NCBI RefSeq assembly: GCF_039134705.1 | Contig: NZ_CP146256.1 | Location: 3,286,001 to 3,350,000 of the forward strand | DNA: 64,000 nt | Direction of reading: 5' to 3' | DNA from: Kineothrix sp. IPX-CK | GTDB lineage: Bacteria > Bacillota > Clostridia > Lachnospirales > Lachnospiraceae | Shown: piece after piece, positions 24,571-33,339 of the stretch | Numbering within the stretch: position 1 is the first letter of the stretch | How the letters are laid out: every line of letters begins with the position of its first letter | Notes under the pieces: generated by a model | Told to the model about the DNA's origin: nothing | Databases searched by the model: none | Seen by the model: the letters and a program-made list of their open reading frames with translations, nothing else | Position numbers and translations under genes: made by a program

Positions 24571-25212
24571 TTAATATCCCAGCTGCTTCGCCACAATAAT
24601 TACCTTTATCCTATCCTTAACAAACTGTCTTGTTATGGTCACAAAATCATTGCATATCCTATCCGGACTTTTACAATCCACACAATGCCCCAGCTTAGTG
24701 CATGGCGTGTCCTTCCCTAACCTCTTCGCATCAATAGGCGCGGCATAATTTCTAACCCTTCTTTCCGCCTCTTCGAGATTTTTAACCAGTTTATTTATTC
24801 CGGCAACTATTATGACTTGCTTCGGTCCATATATCATTGGGGCCACTCTGCTTCCATTCCCGTCGATGTTATAAAGTTCTCCCTCTTCCGTCAAAGCATT
24901 CGTGCTGCAAAGGAACGTGTCTGCCGAGAAATTCTGTATATAAATCTGCCGTTTTTCTTCGCTCGTAATTCCGTCCCTGTATTTATCCAGGAAAATATAG
25001 TTTCCTTCGCGCAGAAAATCTAAAACTCCGGTTTCCAGAAGAGTAATGGAATCGCCTGTTCCAACAACAGAATCCTCCTGAATGAATTCTTTTAATATTT
25101 CTATTAATTCCTCTTCATCCTTTACAAAGATTCCTTTCATATTATGCTTTTCTAATCCGTTTATCACTTTTTCAACTTGTTTATTTATAAACCATGAAAT
25201 ATTTCCATCCAT
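24571..25212 (-). CDS. LUD domain protein (LutC/YkgG-like)
   Basis: This 213-residue protein fits the LUD family: N-terminal helices with KHNMKGIFVKDEEELIEIL, a core with VGTGDSITLLETGVLDFL, and a C-terminal end with the cysteine set CTKLGHCVDCKSPDRIC. The last is typical of the Clostridia branch of the family. LutC relatives take part in lactate oxidation, but no LutA or LutB is nearby, so the role here is open. Transcription ends at the terminator directly downstream. Confidence 0.85.
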   Translation of the reverse strand: MDGNISWFINKQVEKVINGLEKHNMKGIFVKDEEELIEILKEFIQEDSVVGTGDSITLLETGVLDFLREGNYIFLDKYRDGITSEEKRQIYIQNFSADTFLCSTNALTEEGELYNIDGNGSRVAPMIYGPKQVIIVAGINKLVKNLEEAERRVRNYAAPIDAKRLGKDTPCTKLGHCVDCKSPDRICNDFVTITRQFVKDRIKVIIVAKQLGY

Positions 25213-25266
25213 GTATTATCGCCCTTCCGTCGCAGTAATTTTCGTTTTTCACGACTGTTTCTTTCT

Positions 25267-26109
25267 TCAGACAATTGTATCATCTTTCGGGAATTCCCCA
25301 AACAGCTCCATATTGTCGCTAAGCCAATGAATCAGGATCGACAGAAATTGCTCAGGCTGCTCAATTTGCAGGTTATGGCCCGCACGGTTGAGTACAGCAA
25401 ACGTGGCATTAGGGTAGATATCCATGAGCCTGAATTGATCGCGCCATCCAACCTCGGTATCCTGTCTGCCTGTGAGTATCAGACACGGTGCTGCAAAAGG
25501 CCTTTCCAGTTCATCCGCGTCAAAAGAAAATGCTCCGTCCAGCGACTGGAGAAAATGGGTGTTCTGGTGCTGCAGTGCCTCCAATATATCATCACGGAAG
25601 CGGTTCCAGACGTTTTCAGTAAGTATTACATTTAAATATTCAAAACTTGCCCTGTCCTGCGCACTGAGCGTACTCAAAAAGGCCTCGTCCTTTTCCATCA
25701 CGCGCAGCGGCTCCACATTCCCCTGACGATTTCCGGGAATGATGAGCGGACAAAGCAGTATGAGTCCGGCGATTTGAGATGCACGCTGCCTTACCATGCC
25801 CCGGGCCAGATATCCGCCGTACGACTCACCCATAAGCAGAAAACGCTGCCCTGGTATCAGTTCGTCCAAAAGCGCCGCCAATGCATCCAAAACGTGATCG
25901 GACGTGCGGATATGCGGCGCCGCCGGCGACCGGCCCATACCCGGCAAATCGATATAAATCCGCTGAACAGGCATAGGATACCCGGCAAGCATAGGCTCTA
26001 TACAGTGGGATAGTATACGGCGGTCCACCCCCCATCCATGCAGCATCACAAGCGGAAGCCCTTCGCCGTAAACTTCATAATACAAATCACTTTTATCGAT
26101 AGTTCCCAT
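25267..26109 (-). CDS. Alpha/beta hydrolase
   Basis: This soluble 280-residue hydrolase has the oxyanion motif MLHGWG, a nucleophile elbow MGESYGGYLA (serine at about residue 93), an acidic residue in TGRQDTEVG and the catalytic histidine in NRAGHNLQIEQP. All members of the triad are present. The substrate is unknown; the fold covers esterases, lactonases and peptidases. It starts just before the palindromic repeat copy 2 and 54 bases upstream of the LUD gene on the same strand. Confidence 0.87.
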   Translation of the reverse strand: MGTIDKSDLYYEVYGEGLPLVMLHGWGVDRRILSHCIEPMLAGYPMPVQRIYIDLPGMGRSPAAPHIRTSDHVLDALAALLDELIPGQRFLLMGESYGGYLARGMVRQRASQIAGLILLCPLIIPGNRQGNVEPLRVMEKDEAFLSTLSAQDRASFEYLNVILTENVWNRFRDDILEALQHQNTHFLQSLDGAFSFDADELERPFAAPCLILTGRQDTEVGWRDQFRLMDIYPNATFAVLNRAGHNLQIEQPEQFLSILIHWLSDNMELFGEFPKDDTIV

Positions 26110-26200
26110 ATCTCTTCCCCTTCCCGTTTAGATATTATATATTATTATATACCAAACAGACATTCGATGCAATATACTAAGGACGTGCTATCCAATAAGA

Positions 26201-26489
26201 ATTAGGGTGTCAAAAGGTCCTTTTTAAAAATATTCGAGTCAATATGCCCGAAACAAAAAGAAAGACTGTGCCTATGAAAATATTTAGAAGTTCTTTCTCT
26301 GGACATTTGTGCCATAACAGAAAACAAAACTGTTTGAGCGCAGCGAGTTTTTTGTTTTCTGTTATGTTTGGTTCAAATGGACTGAGAATTAGAACTTCTT
26401 ATATATTGGAATCCGGCGCAGGAGTCTTTTTGTTTTGGGCATATTGTCCAGAGACGTTCGCAAAAAGGACCTTTTGACATCCTAATCCT
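26201..26489. repeat. Long palindromic repeat, copy 2 (fuller)
   Basis: The unit is 289 bp long and flanked by ATAAGA on both sides (26195-26200 and 26490-26495), suggesting transposition. The tips ATTAGGGTGTCAAAAGG and CCTTTTGACATCCTAAT are inverted with one mismatch. It has the same nested arms as copy 1 (18248-18482) and keeps an inner hairpin in which CATAACAGAAAACAAAA pairs perfectly with TTTTGTTTTCTGTTATG. It is non-coding; a MITE or a mobile structured RNA are both possible. Confidence 0.75.
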
Positions 26490-26494
26490 ATAAG

Positions 26495-26525
26495 ACAACA
26501 AAAATGAGCCGAAACGGCCCATTTT
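26495..26525 (-). terminator. Terminator of the sugar operon
   Basis: On the minus strand AATGGGCC, a GTTTC loop and GGCTCATT form a hairpin with one G-T pair, followed by TTTTTGTTGT. It lies 53 bases past the stop of the last operon gene. Confidence 0.75.
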
Positions 26526-26577
26526 CAAGTACGAATATATAAAATAAATGTTTTTAATATTTACCTCTGATTCGGAT

Positions 26578-27492
26578 TTATATAACAAACTGTTCCATAT
26601 ATCTTTTGCTCAGCTTAAGACTCTTTATAATATTTCCTCTCGTTCCTTCAAAGGCCCTGTCCTCGACTTCTATGCAGGAATAGCCGTCATATCCTACGTC
26701 GGACAATGCACTGACATATTTTCCCCAATCCACATCACCCAGTCCCGGGAGCTTCGGCGACATATAAGCGAGCGGATATGCCATGCTTCCTACTTTCTCC
26801 AGGCGATCTTTATACAGCTTAATGTCTTTATAATGCACATGAAATATCTTGTCCGCAAACTCATAAATAGGCTTAATATAATCGATCATCTGCCAAACGA
26901 AATGGGAAGGGTCATAATTGATTCCCAAATAATCGCTGGGTATCAGCTCGAACATTTTTCTCCAAATCTCAGGTGTGGAAGCAAGATTCTGCCCACCCGG
27001 CCACTGCTCCGGGCCAAATAACATGGGACAATTTTCGATTGCAATTTTCACCTTGTTTTCTTCTGCAAATGCCATAATCGGTTTCCATATATCCGCGAAT
27101 ATATTCAGATTCTCTTCTACGGTTTTATGTTGGTCTCTGCCGATAAAAGTAGTTACCATATTTACGCCTAACTTTGCACTGAACAAAATAATCTGTTTCA
27201 GATGGGCGATATTTGCCTCTCTCTTTTCCAGATTGCCGTCCAGCGTATTCGGATAGAACGCTAAAGAAGAAATTTCAATAGATTTATTTCCGCAATAGTC
27301 CTTAATATAGTCTATATAGCTATCCTCCGTACGATTAACATCTATATGGCTGACTCCCGCATATCTCCTTTCCGCCTTGCCGTTTGGCCAGCAGGCAACC
27401 TCCACACAGGAAAATCCCAGCTCTGCCGCCGTATCTATCATTTCTTCAAAGCTGTCTTTTTCAAGAATTGCGCTTACAAATCCTAATTTCAT
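26578..27492 (-). CDS. Sugar phosphate isomerase/epimerase, TIM-barrel (IolE/IolH-like)
   Basis: This 304-residue protein of the xylose-isomerase-like AP endonuclease 2 family has metal-ligand candidates in the Glu of IAIENCPM, the Asp/His of YDPSHFVWQM and HVHYKDI, and the Glu near SCIEVED. The ATG at 27492 follows AAAGGAG by eight bases; the earlier TTG is part of that site. It is the last gene of the sugar operon. It probably isomerises the ketone made by the adjacent dehydrogenase or an inosose-like intermediate; this is inference. Confidence 0.85.
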   Translation of the reverse strand: MKLGFVSAILEKDSFEEMIDTAAELGFSCVEVACWPNGKAERRYAGVSHIDVNRTEDSYIDYIKDYCGNKSIEISSLAFYPNTLDGNLEKREANIAHLKQIILFSAKLGVNMVTTFIGRDQHKTVEENLNIFADIWKPIMAFAEENKVKIAIENCPMLFGPEQWPGGQNLASTPEIWRKMFELIPSDYLGINYDPSHFVWQMIDYIKPIYEFADKIFHVHYKDIKLYKDRLEKVGSMAYPLAYMSPKLPGLGDVDWGKYVSALSDVGYDGYSCIEVEDRAFEGTRGNIIKSLKLSKRYMEQFVI

Positions 27493-27524
27493 ATTTATTG
27501 CTCCTTTCAAAGCCCGGTAATTTC

Positions 27525-28562
27525 TTATCTCTCTATTTGAACGGTTCTGCCTGTCCTTGAGCTCTCCACACAGGCAAAAACCGCTTCCATTGCGTTCAGC
27601 GCAGTCTGTCCGTTCAACTCGGGTTCCCTTCCTGTCCTTAACGCATCCGCAAACATATCTATGACACCTGACGTTGTCTGATTATCGTTTGTCTGGATTT
27701 TATCTATACAATATTTAACCGTCTCTCCGTCTTTCATTTCCAATATAATTGAATAATCGGGATCGCTGTATATCTTCATTACTCCTTCTGTTCCATAGAT
27801 GACCGTGGAATTATTCTCATTCCCGTAACAGGTCCACCCTGCCGTCATCGTTCCCACGATGCCGCTTTGCATCTTGTAAATACAAAAAGCATTATCATCT
27901 ACGCCTATCTTGTTGCCGGATGCGTCCGTTTTTTCCAATGTAGTCAGAACGGCTGTGGCTTCCGTTACTTTTTCTCCTGTCAGATATTGGATCAGATCCG
28001 TTTTATGTATTCCCAAATCAGCCATAGCTCCCAGGACAGCCTTGGATTTATCGAAAAACCAGGTGTTTTTCCCTGCGTCTATACTCCATGTCTCCGGTCC
28101 TTTATGGACGAACATCGCCTGAAAGGTGATTACCTTTCCTATTGTTCCGGCATCTATCAGCTCCTTTGCTTTTCCATGAGCCTTTGTCAGACGCTGATTA
28201 TGTCCGATCATCAGTATTCTCCCTGTTCTCTCCGATGCCTCTACCATTGCCTTGCACTCCTCCAGAGTCATTGCCATAGGCTTCTCACAAAGAACGTGCT
28301 TTCCCGCTTCCAGTGCCTTTATCGTAATTTCCGCATGAACATGATTCGCGGCACATACGCTTACCGCATCGATTTGAGGATTCTTCAGCATCTCTTCATA
28401 GGAATCGTAAGCAATTCCTCCATGCACATTCGCCAAAGCTTCCGCTCTTTCCCTGCTTACATCGTAAAATCCCGCTATCTTTACGTCATTCAGCGCCGTG
28501 TATTCCGGTATATGTCTGACCTGTGCGATTTTTCCGCATCCGATAATACCAATATGAAACAT
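27525..28562 (-). CDS. Gfo/Idh/MocA-family oxidoreductase
   Basis: This 345-residue NAD(P)-dependent dehydrogenase of sugars or cyclitols has the N-terminal Rossmann motif IIGCGKIAQVRHI, the family signature CEKPMAMTLEE with the conserved lysine, and GHNQRLTKAHGKAKE. A catalytic His lies in DLGIHKTDLI. It is in an operon with an RbsABC-like importer and two isomerase/epimerases, so it probably oxidises the imported sugar or polyol. Confidence 0.9.
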   Translation of the reverse strand: MFHIGIIGCGKIAQVRHIPEYTALNDVKIAGFYDVSRERAEALANVHGGIAYDSYEEMLKNPQIDAVSVCAANHVHAEITIKALEAGKHVLCEKPMAMTLEECKAMVEASERTGRILMIGHNQRLTKAHGKAKELIDAGTIGKVITFQAMFVHKGPETWSIDAGKNTWFFDKSKAVLGAMADLGIHKTDLIQYLTGEKVTEATAVLTTLEKTDASGNKIGVDDNAFCIYKMQSGIVGTMTAGWTCYGNENNSTVIYGTEGVMKIYSDPDYSIILEMKDGETVKYCIDKIQTNDNQTTSGVIDMFADALRTGREPELNGQTALNAMEAVFACVESSRTGRTVQIER

Positions 28563-28576
28563 ATATCCTTCCTCCT

Positions 28577-29533
28577 TTAGTTTTTATTCAGTAAATTTAC
28601 CCTTAACGCGCTGATACCAAGGGCAATGATTATAATAGCTCCGGAAGCAATTTCCTGAAGATACGGATTAACTCCCAGAATATTAAGAACATTGGATATC
28701 AATCCCATAAGAAGTACACCAAAAAAAGTACCTATAATGTTTCCTTTGCCGCCGCTGATAGGAACACCGCCTATTACCACCGCTCCCATCGCCTGCAGTT
28801 CCATGCCCGCACCCGATGACGGAAGCGCCGACCCGACTCTTGACAGCAAAAGGACAGCTGCCACGCCCACGAAAAAACCATTCAACACAAAAAATATCAA
28901 TTTATTCCCGGTAACGCTTATTCCCGCGAGAAATGCGGATTTCTCATTGCAGCCAATGGCAAACAGCCTTCTGCCGATTTGTGTATATTTTAAAATGACA
29001 TGTACGATGACATAACCGATCAGACTGATCATAAATATTAACGGTATTATATTTAAGACCTTTGTTTTGCTTAAAAAGCCGAATTCTCCATATACGGTAC
29101 GAATCACACCTTTTGTTATGAAAAGTGCGGCTCCCGTATAGACACTCGTAGTTGCCAATGAAATGATAAAGGACGGTGCCTTAAACAGTATTGCTAATAT
29201 TCCGTTTAACAGAGTACACAGCATGCTCACCAGAATGCCTGCTGCCGACGCAGCAAATCCGTTCACTCCCGCGTTGATTAAAATTGCCGTAATACAGCAG
29301 GTGAGCCCGATAATAGCACCTACCGAAATATCAAAATTTCCCGAAATTATTATAATAGACGCCCCGGCTGCCACAAGCCCCAAAACAGCAATCTGCTCAA
29401 AGATATTCATAATATTGTTCACCATCAAAAATCTGGGATTTATGATTGCCGTTATTGCAGAAATCAGTAAAATAACCATTAAAAGAATCAGCCATTGCGA
29501 CCTGAGTAATGTTTGTTTAATCTTTATATTCAT
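28577..29533 (-). CDS. Sugar ABC importer permease (RbsC-like)
   Basis: This 318-residue membrane protein has about eight to ten hydrophobic segments and the family loop GAGMELQAMGAVVIGGVPISGGKG. It starts within the last 17 bases of the ATPase gene, so the two are translationally coupled. A single permease gene implies a homodimer, as in the ribose importer. Confidence 0.9.
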   Translation of the reverse strand: MNIKIKQTLLRSQWLILLMVILLISAITAIINPRFLMVNNIMNIFEQIAVLGLVAAGASIIIISGNFDISVGAIIGLTCCITAILINAGVNGFAASAAGILVSMLCTLLNGILAILFKAPSFIISLATTSVYTGAALFITKGVIRTVYGEFGFLSKTKVLNIIPLIFMISLIGYVIVHVILKYTQIGRRLFAIGCNEKSAFLAGISVTGNKLIFFVLNGFFVGVAAVLLLSRVGSALPSSGAGMELQAMGAVVIGGVPISGGKGNIIGTFFGVLLMGLISNVLNILGVNPYLQEIASGAIIIIALGISALRVNLLNKN

Positions 29534-31040
29534 TGTCTGTCTCCTTTTCCCGTTCGCCCGTTTCCTCTACTCCCATATAGGCCTTTAAGAGCTTGTCCTC
29601 AGTCACTTCTCTTGCCTTAAAAACATGTGTCAGTTCTCCGTCTTTCATTACACCGATCCGATCGCTCATAGACAGTAACTCCGGCATATTGGAAGAGACC
29701 ATAATAATAATCTTACCCTGCTTGGCCAGTCCCTCCATAAGCCGGTATATTTCCTCCCTGGCTCCTACATCCACGCCTTTGGACGGTTCATCGAAAATGT
29801 ATATATCCCCCTGCATGGAAATCCATCTGGAAATTACTACCTTCTGCTGATTTCCGCCGCTGAGTTTCCCTACCTCATGTTGTTGGTCGAAGACCTTAAT
29901 GTCCAGTTGTCCGATCTGCTCCCCAACAAGCTTCGATTCCTCTTTCAAGCTTAAAAAGAACTTGTTTTCGTTTCTGGTAATAGAAATATTTTCTTTTACA
30001 GAGCGCTCCAAAAAAAGGCCTTCGCCTTTTCTGTCTTCCGAGACATAACATATTCCTCTTTCAATTGCATTTTTAGGGCTTGCGGGCGTTATTTCCTTCC
30101 CATCCAGATAAAGCTTGCCCGACTCCTGTCTGTCAGCACCGAATAGCATTCTGACCAACTCAGTCCGTCCGGCGCCCACCAGGCCGCCCAGGCCAAATAT
30201 TTCGCCTCTCGATACCGAAAAACTCACATTTTTCACCAGACCGTTTCCGCTGTAGCTTTTTATCTCCAAGGCATTGTCACTTTTATCAAAATTCCCCTTT
30301 TGATAGAAGTTTGACGCGTCTCTGCCGACCATATCCTTTATCAGCTGTTCCTGCGTTGTTTCTTTTAACACGCGTTCGCATATACTGTGCCCGTCTTTCA
30401 ACACGAGAGCACGGTCTCCCACTCGATATATTTCCTCAAAATAATGTGATATATAAATAATTCCAATTCCGTCTTTTTTCAACTGACCGATAAGCTGCAT
30501 CAATGATGCCGTCTCCTCTTCCCCCAGCGATGCGGTGGGCTCGTCCATAATAATAACTTTCGCTTCTTTATACAGCGCTTTCGCGATCTGCAGGTTTTGT
30601 TTCTGTCCGGGAGACAAATCTTCCACCATAGCATCGGGGCGGATCCGAATCTTAAGACGGTCGAGCAGTTGCTCCGTAATCTTTTCCTGCTCCCTCCGGT
30701 TAATGAAGATTCTGCCGAATTTGATTTCTGATCCTTGAAAAATATTGTCGGAAACAGTCAGTGTATCTACCAGATCCACATCCTGATAAATCGTTGCTAT
30801 TCCAAGCTTAATAGCCTCCGACGGCTGCATCTTGTCATAATGCTTATCGAATAACACAATTTCTCCACTATCCGGTTTCTCAGCCCCCGATAAGATTTTG
30901 ATCAATGTAGACTTCCCGGCGCCGTTTTCTCCTACAAGGCAAAGCACTTCTCCTGCCCACAAAGACAAGCTGACATCATGCAATACCTGTATGCCCGAAA
31001 ATGATTTATTAATTCCCTTTAATTCGAGTATTTTTTTCAA
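29517..31040 (-). CDS. Sugar ABC importer ATPase, two fused domains (RbsA/MglA-like)
   Basis: This 507-residue protein has two nucleotide-binding domains in tandem. The first is canonical (GENGAGKST, signature LSPGQKQNLQIAKAL, IIMDEPTASL). The second has the degenerate Walker A GLVGAGRTE but a full signature LSGGNQQKVVISRW and IYIFDEPSKGVDVGA. This is the normal arrangement for ribose/galactose-class importers. It is separated from the binding-protein gene by 62 bases that hold a stem-loop. Confidence 0.93.
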   Translation of the reverse strand: MKKILELKGINKSFSGIQVLHDVSLSLWAGEVLCLVGENGAGKSTLIKILSGAEKPDSGEIVLFDKHYDKMQPSEAIKLGIATIYQDVDLVDTLTVSDNIFQGSEIKFGRIFINRREQEKITEQLLDRLKIRIRPDAMVEDLSPGQKQNLQIAKALYKEAKVIIMDEPTASLGEEETASLMQLIGQLKKDGIGIIYISHYFEEIYRVGDRALVLKDGHSICERVLKETTQEQLIKDMVGRDASNFYQKGNFDKSDNALEIKSYSGNGLVKNVSFSVSRGEIFGLGGLVGAGRTELVRMLFGADRQESGKLYLDGKEITPASPKNAIERGICYVSEDRKGEGLFLERSVKENISITRNENKFFLSLKEESKLVGEQIGQLDIKVFDQQHEVGKLSGGNQQKVVISRWISMQGDIYIFDEPSKGVDVGAREEIYRLMEGLAKQGKIIIMVSSNMPELLSMSDRIGVMKDGELTHVFKAREVTEDKLLKAYMGVEETGEREKETDNEYKD

Positions 31041-31060
31041 CGTATCTTATCTCCTTTATA

Positions 31061-31091
31061 AAGGAAAAGCAGTCAATGACTGCCTTTCCTT
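31061..31091 (-). promoter_or_regulatory. Stem-loop between binding-protein and ATPase genes
   Basis: AAGGAAAAGCAGTCA and TGACTGCCTTTCCTT form a nearly perfect 15-bp stem with a very short loop. Without a strong T-tract this resembles the mRNA-stabilising or attenuating hairpins that keep binding protein in excess over membrane subunits. Confidence 0.55.
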
Positions 31092-31102
31092 AACCACATT
31101 AA

Positions 31103-32209
31103 TTACTTCATTAAATCCGGAAAATACTCGTTGGTCAAATCCCAATAAATATCATTGACCTCCCACGGTACTACCTTAGATTCATCATTGATATTCTCTT
31201 GATCAACAGGCATGATAGGCAGCATAACCGCTTGTTCCACCGCTGTGCTGCTGCCGGTTACATATTGATCCAGCACAAGGAAAGATACCAGCCCTTCCCA
31301 TCCGGGGGAAGAAGAAATTGTATAGCTCAGTTTACCGTTCTCAATAAGAGGAAGACCGGCAGGAGAGCCGTTCTGAGCGATTACCGTGTACTGATCCAAC
31401 AGATTATTGTTTTCCAGCATTTGAACAACAGCAGCAGCCATATCTTCATTCATTACATATATGATGGAGAATTCTTTGCCGGAAGAAATCAGATCCTGTG
31501 CAACATTTACTGCCTCGCTGGGGTCATACTTGCCCTCTCTTATGTCGATACATTCATTCTGTGCCAATTCTTCGGATTTTGCAGTCATCGCTTCATTTAT
31601 CATCTGGCAAGGTACCGATTCAAAATTACCGGTAATAATAACATAATTTTCGCCTGCATGATTATCTGCCATCCACTGCGCATAATTATTTCCCATTTCT
31701 ACCCAGTCGAAATCAATTGCAGCAACGATATCCTGTTCCGCATCCAGCGCTGTAGCACAGGAGTCTGTAGCCACTACCGGAATGCCGGCCTCTGCAAATT
31801 TTTCGGCAGCGATTTTTGCTCCATTTTCATTAAAGGAGAAAATACAAACACCATCAACTCCCTGATTTATCATTGCATCGATATTGGCAACTTCTTTGCT
31901 GGCATCGTAATCCGAGTTAAGTACCACTACGTCATAACCCGCTTTTTCTGCTCCCATCTGGAAACCTTCTACGTTTCTCTGATACCATGTATCAGGGCCT
32001 GGTGTGATATAACCATATACCTTCTTATCCCCTGCACTGGTTTCTTCTGTCTGAGGCTCACTATTACCCGTTTCTTCTTTCGTTTCCGCCGCCTGCTGAT
32101 TATCCGCTGCAGTATCTGTGCTCTCAGTCTTCTGACACGCAGTAAGACTTAGCACCATAACGGATGCACACAGTAAAGCCACTACTCTCTTGTACATTTT
32201 CTTTTTCAT
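31103..32209 (-). CDS. Sugar-binding lipoprotein (RbsB-like, type 1 fold)
   Basis: This 368-residue receptor has a lipobox LSLTAC (cysteine at about residue 25), then an acidic low-complexity linker (to about residue 60). The type 1 binding fold follows, starting KVYGYITPGPDTWYQRNVEGF. The pattern FQMGAEKAGYDVVVLNSDYD then INQGVDGVCIF is classic for the ribose/inositol/allose class. It feeds the importer encoded just downstream. The ligand is a monosaccharide or cyclitol by context only. Confidence 0.9.
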   Translation of the reverse strand: MKKKMYKRVVALLCASVMVLSLTACQKTESTDTAADNQQAAETKEETGNSEPQTEETSAGDKKVYGYITPGPDTWYQRNVEGFQMGAEKAGYDVVVLNSDYDASKEVANIDAMINQGVDGVCIFSFNENGAKIAAEKFAEAGIPVVATDSCATALDAEQDIVAAIDFDWVEMGNNYAQWMADNHAGENYVIITGNFESVPCQMINEAMTAKSEELAQNECIDIREGKYDPSEAVNVAQDLISSGKEFSIIYVMNEDMAAAVVQMLENNNLLDQYTVIAQNGSPAGLPLIENGKLSYTISSSPGWEGLVSFLVLDQYVTGSSTAVEQAVMLPIMPVDQENINDESKVVPWEVNDIYWDLTNEYFPDLMK

Positions 32210-32221
32210 ACTTTTCTCTCC

Positions 32222-33064
32222 TTATAATGTGTTTTTTAGAAATCTGAGACCTTCTCTTGCCAGAGTATCCTGATCCTTGGCCAGCGGTCTCCATAAAGAA
32301 ACTGCTCTTGCAATTTCTTTTATGTCGGTTGTGAATGATTCGATTACGACAGAGCCGTCATAATTAATATCAGCAAGCGCCTTCTTAATTTCCGGCCAGT
32401 TGAAATGATCCTCTCCCGGTGTTCCCCTGTCATTGGCACAGGCATGAAAGTCATACAGCTTATTCCCTGCCAGCCGTATTGCCGAGGGAATATCCTTTTC
32501 TTCGATATTCATATGGAAGGTATCCAATAAAAATCCTACATTATCCTGCTTCAATTCATCCATAAGCATAAGACCCTGATTAACCGTATTCATAAAGTCA
32601 GTTTCAAACCGGTTCAACGGTTCCAGTGCAAGCTTTACATTTTTGGAAGCAGCATACTCTGCGACACGTTTCATATTCTCAAGCACATATTTTCTTTGTT
32701 TTATGCGTTCTTCACCGCCTGCTATCCCGGTCTTTCCCGTCGCGGCATACATGGGGCCTGCCACATAAGGCGAACCTGTCACCTCCGCCATATCGATCAG
32801 AGTCTTTATATATCGCATACCTTCTTCTCTGTATTCCGTTACATCGGAGCCTATGTCCCGTCTTTCACCGAAGGCACCGCAAATGTGCACCGCAATTCCT
32901 GTCTTATCCGCTTCTTCCTTCACTAATTCAATATCGATGACATCCGGATTCTCGACCCCGATTTCATAAATATCGAATCCCATATCCTTCGCGTGCTGCA
33001 ATTGATTTAATGTATGGCTGGAAAACGGAGAAACCCATACATATGAACTTATTCCATATTTCAT
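32222..33064 (-). CDS. Sugar epimerase, TIM-barrel (D-tagatose/D-psicose 3-epimerase-like)
   Basis: This 280-residue protein has the pattern of ketose 3-epimerases: LALEPLNRFETDFMNTVNQ carries one metal glutamate, LLDTFHMNIEE the Asp/His pair, FHACANDRGTPGEDHFNW the next His and Arg, and VVIESFT the last glutamate. All four metal-ligand positions are present. It is the promoter-proximal gene of the sugar operon. A role in converting an imported ketose (allulose, tagatose) or an inosose is plausible. Confidence 0.88.
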   Translation of the reverse strand: MKYGISSYVWVSPFSSHTLNQLQHAKDMGFDIYEIGVENPDVIDIELVKEEADKTGIAVHICGAFGERRDIGSDVTEYREEGMRYIKTLIDMAEVTGSPYVAGPMYAATGKTGIAGGEERIKQRKYVLENMKRVAEYAASKNVKLALEPLNRFETDFMNTVNQGLMLMDELKQDNVGFLLDTFHMNIEEKDIPSAIRLAGNKLYDFHACANDRGTPGEDHFNWPEIKKALADINYDGSVVIESFTTDIKEIARAVSLWRPLAKDQDTLAREGLRFLKNTL

Positions 33065-33100
33065 ATCGCACCTCGTTTTACTGTAAAATTATTTTATTTC

Positions 33101-33146
33101 TGTAAATTTACATTTTCATAATATTCTATTTTGCCATAATTGTCAA
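33101..33146 (-). promoter_or_regulatory. Promoter and operator of the sugar operon
   Basis: On the minus strand TTGACA (33146-33141) and TATTAT (33123-33118) are spaced by 17 bp. The perfect 12-bp palindrome TGTAAATTTACA (33101-33112) covers the expected start point, a typical position for repression by the divergent LacI-family protein. Confidence 0.78.
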
Positions 33147-33275
33147 ATGTGTATTTAAATTTTTTTAATTTTTGGTAATTATAAATAAATATTTTTTTAT
33201 ATTTTTGTATATTATTTTTTTTCATCCTTGAAAATAATGTAAAAATTATTTTTTACACTATTTTTTACATTTTTA

Positions 33276-33304
33276 TTTACATTTCACTTCCTATTAGCTA
33301 TACT
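33276..33304 (+). promoter_or_regulatory. Promoter of the lacI-family gene
   Basis: TTTACA (33276-33281) and TATACT (33299-33304) are spaced by 17 bp, 36 bases before the start codon. Several TTTACA/TGTAAA half-sites (for example at 33239 and 33262) occur upstream and could allow autoregulation and looping to the divergent promoter. Confidence 0.7.
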
Positions 33305-33339
33305 TAGTAAAGTAAAAAAATTTAAACGGGGGATTTGTT

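Noticed and set aside
24492..24596. Longer N-terminus for the NHL protein
   Set aside because: The extra codons run through the terminator stem of the LUD gene and the GGAGG site lies eight bases before the inner ATG.
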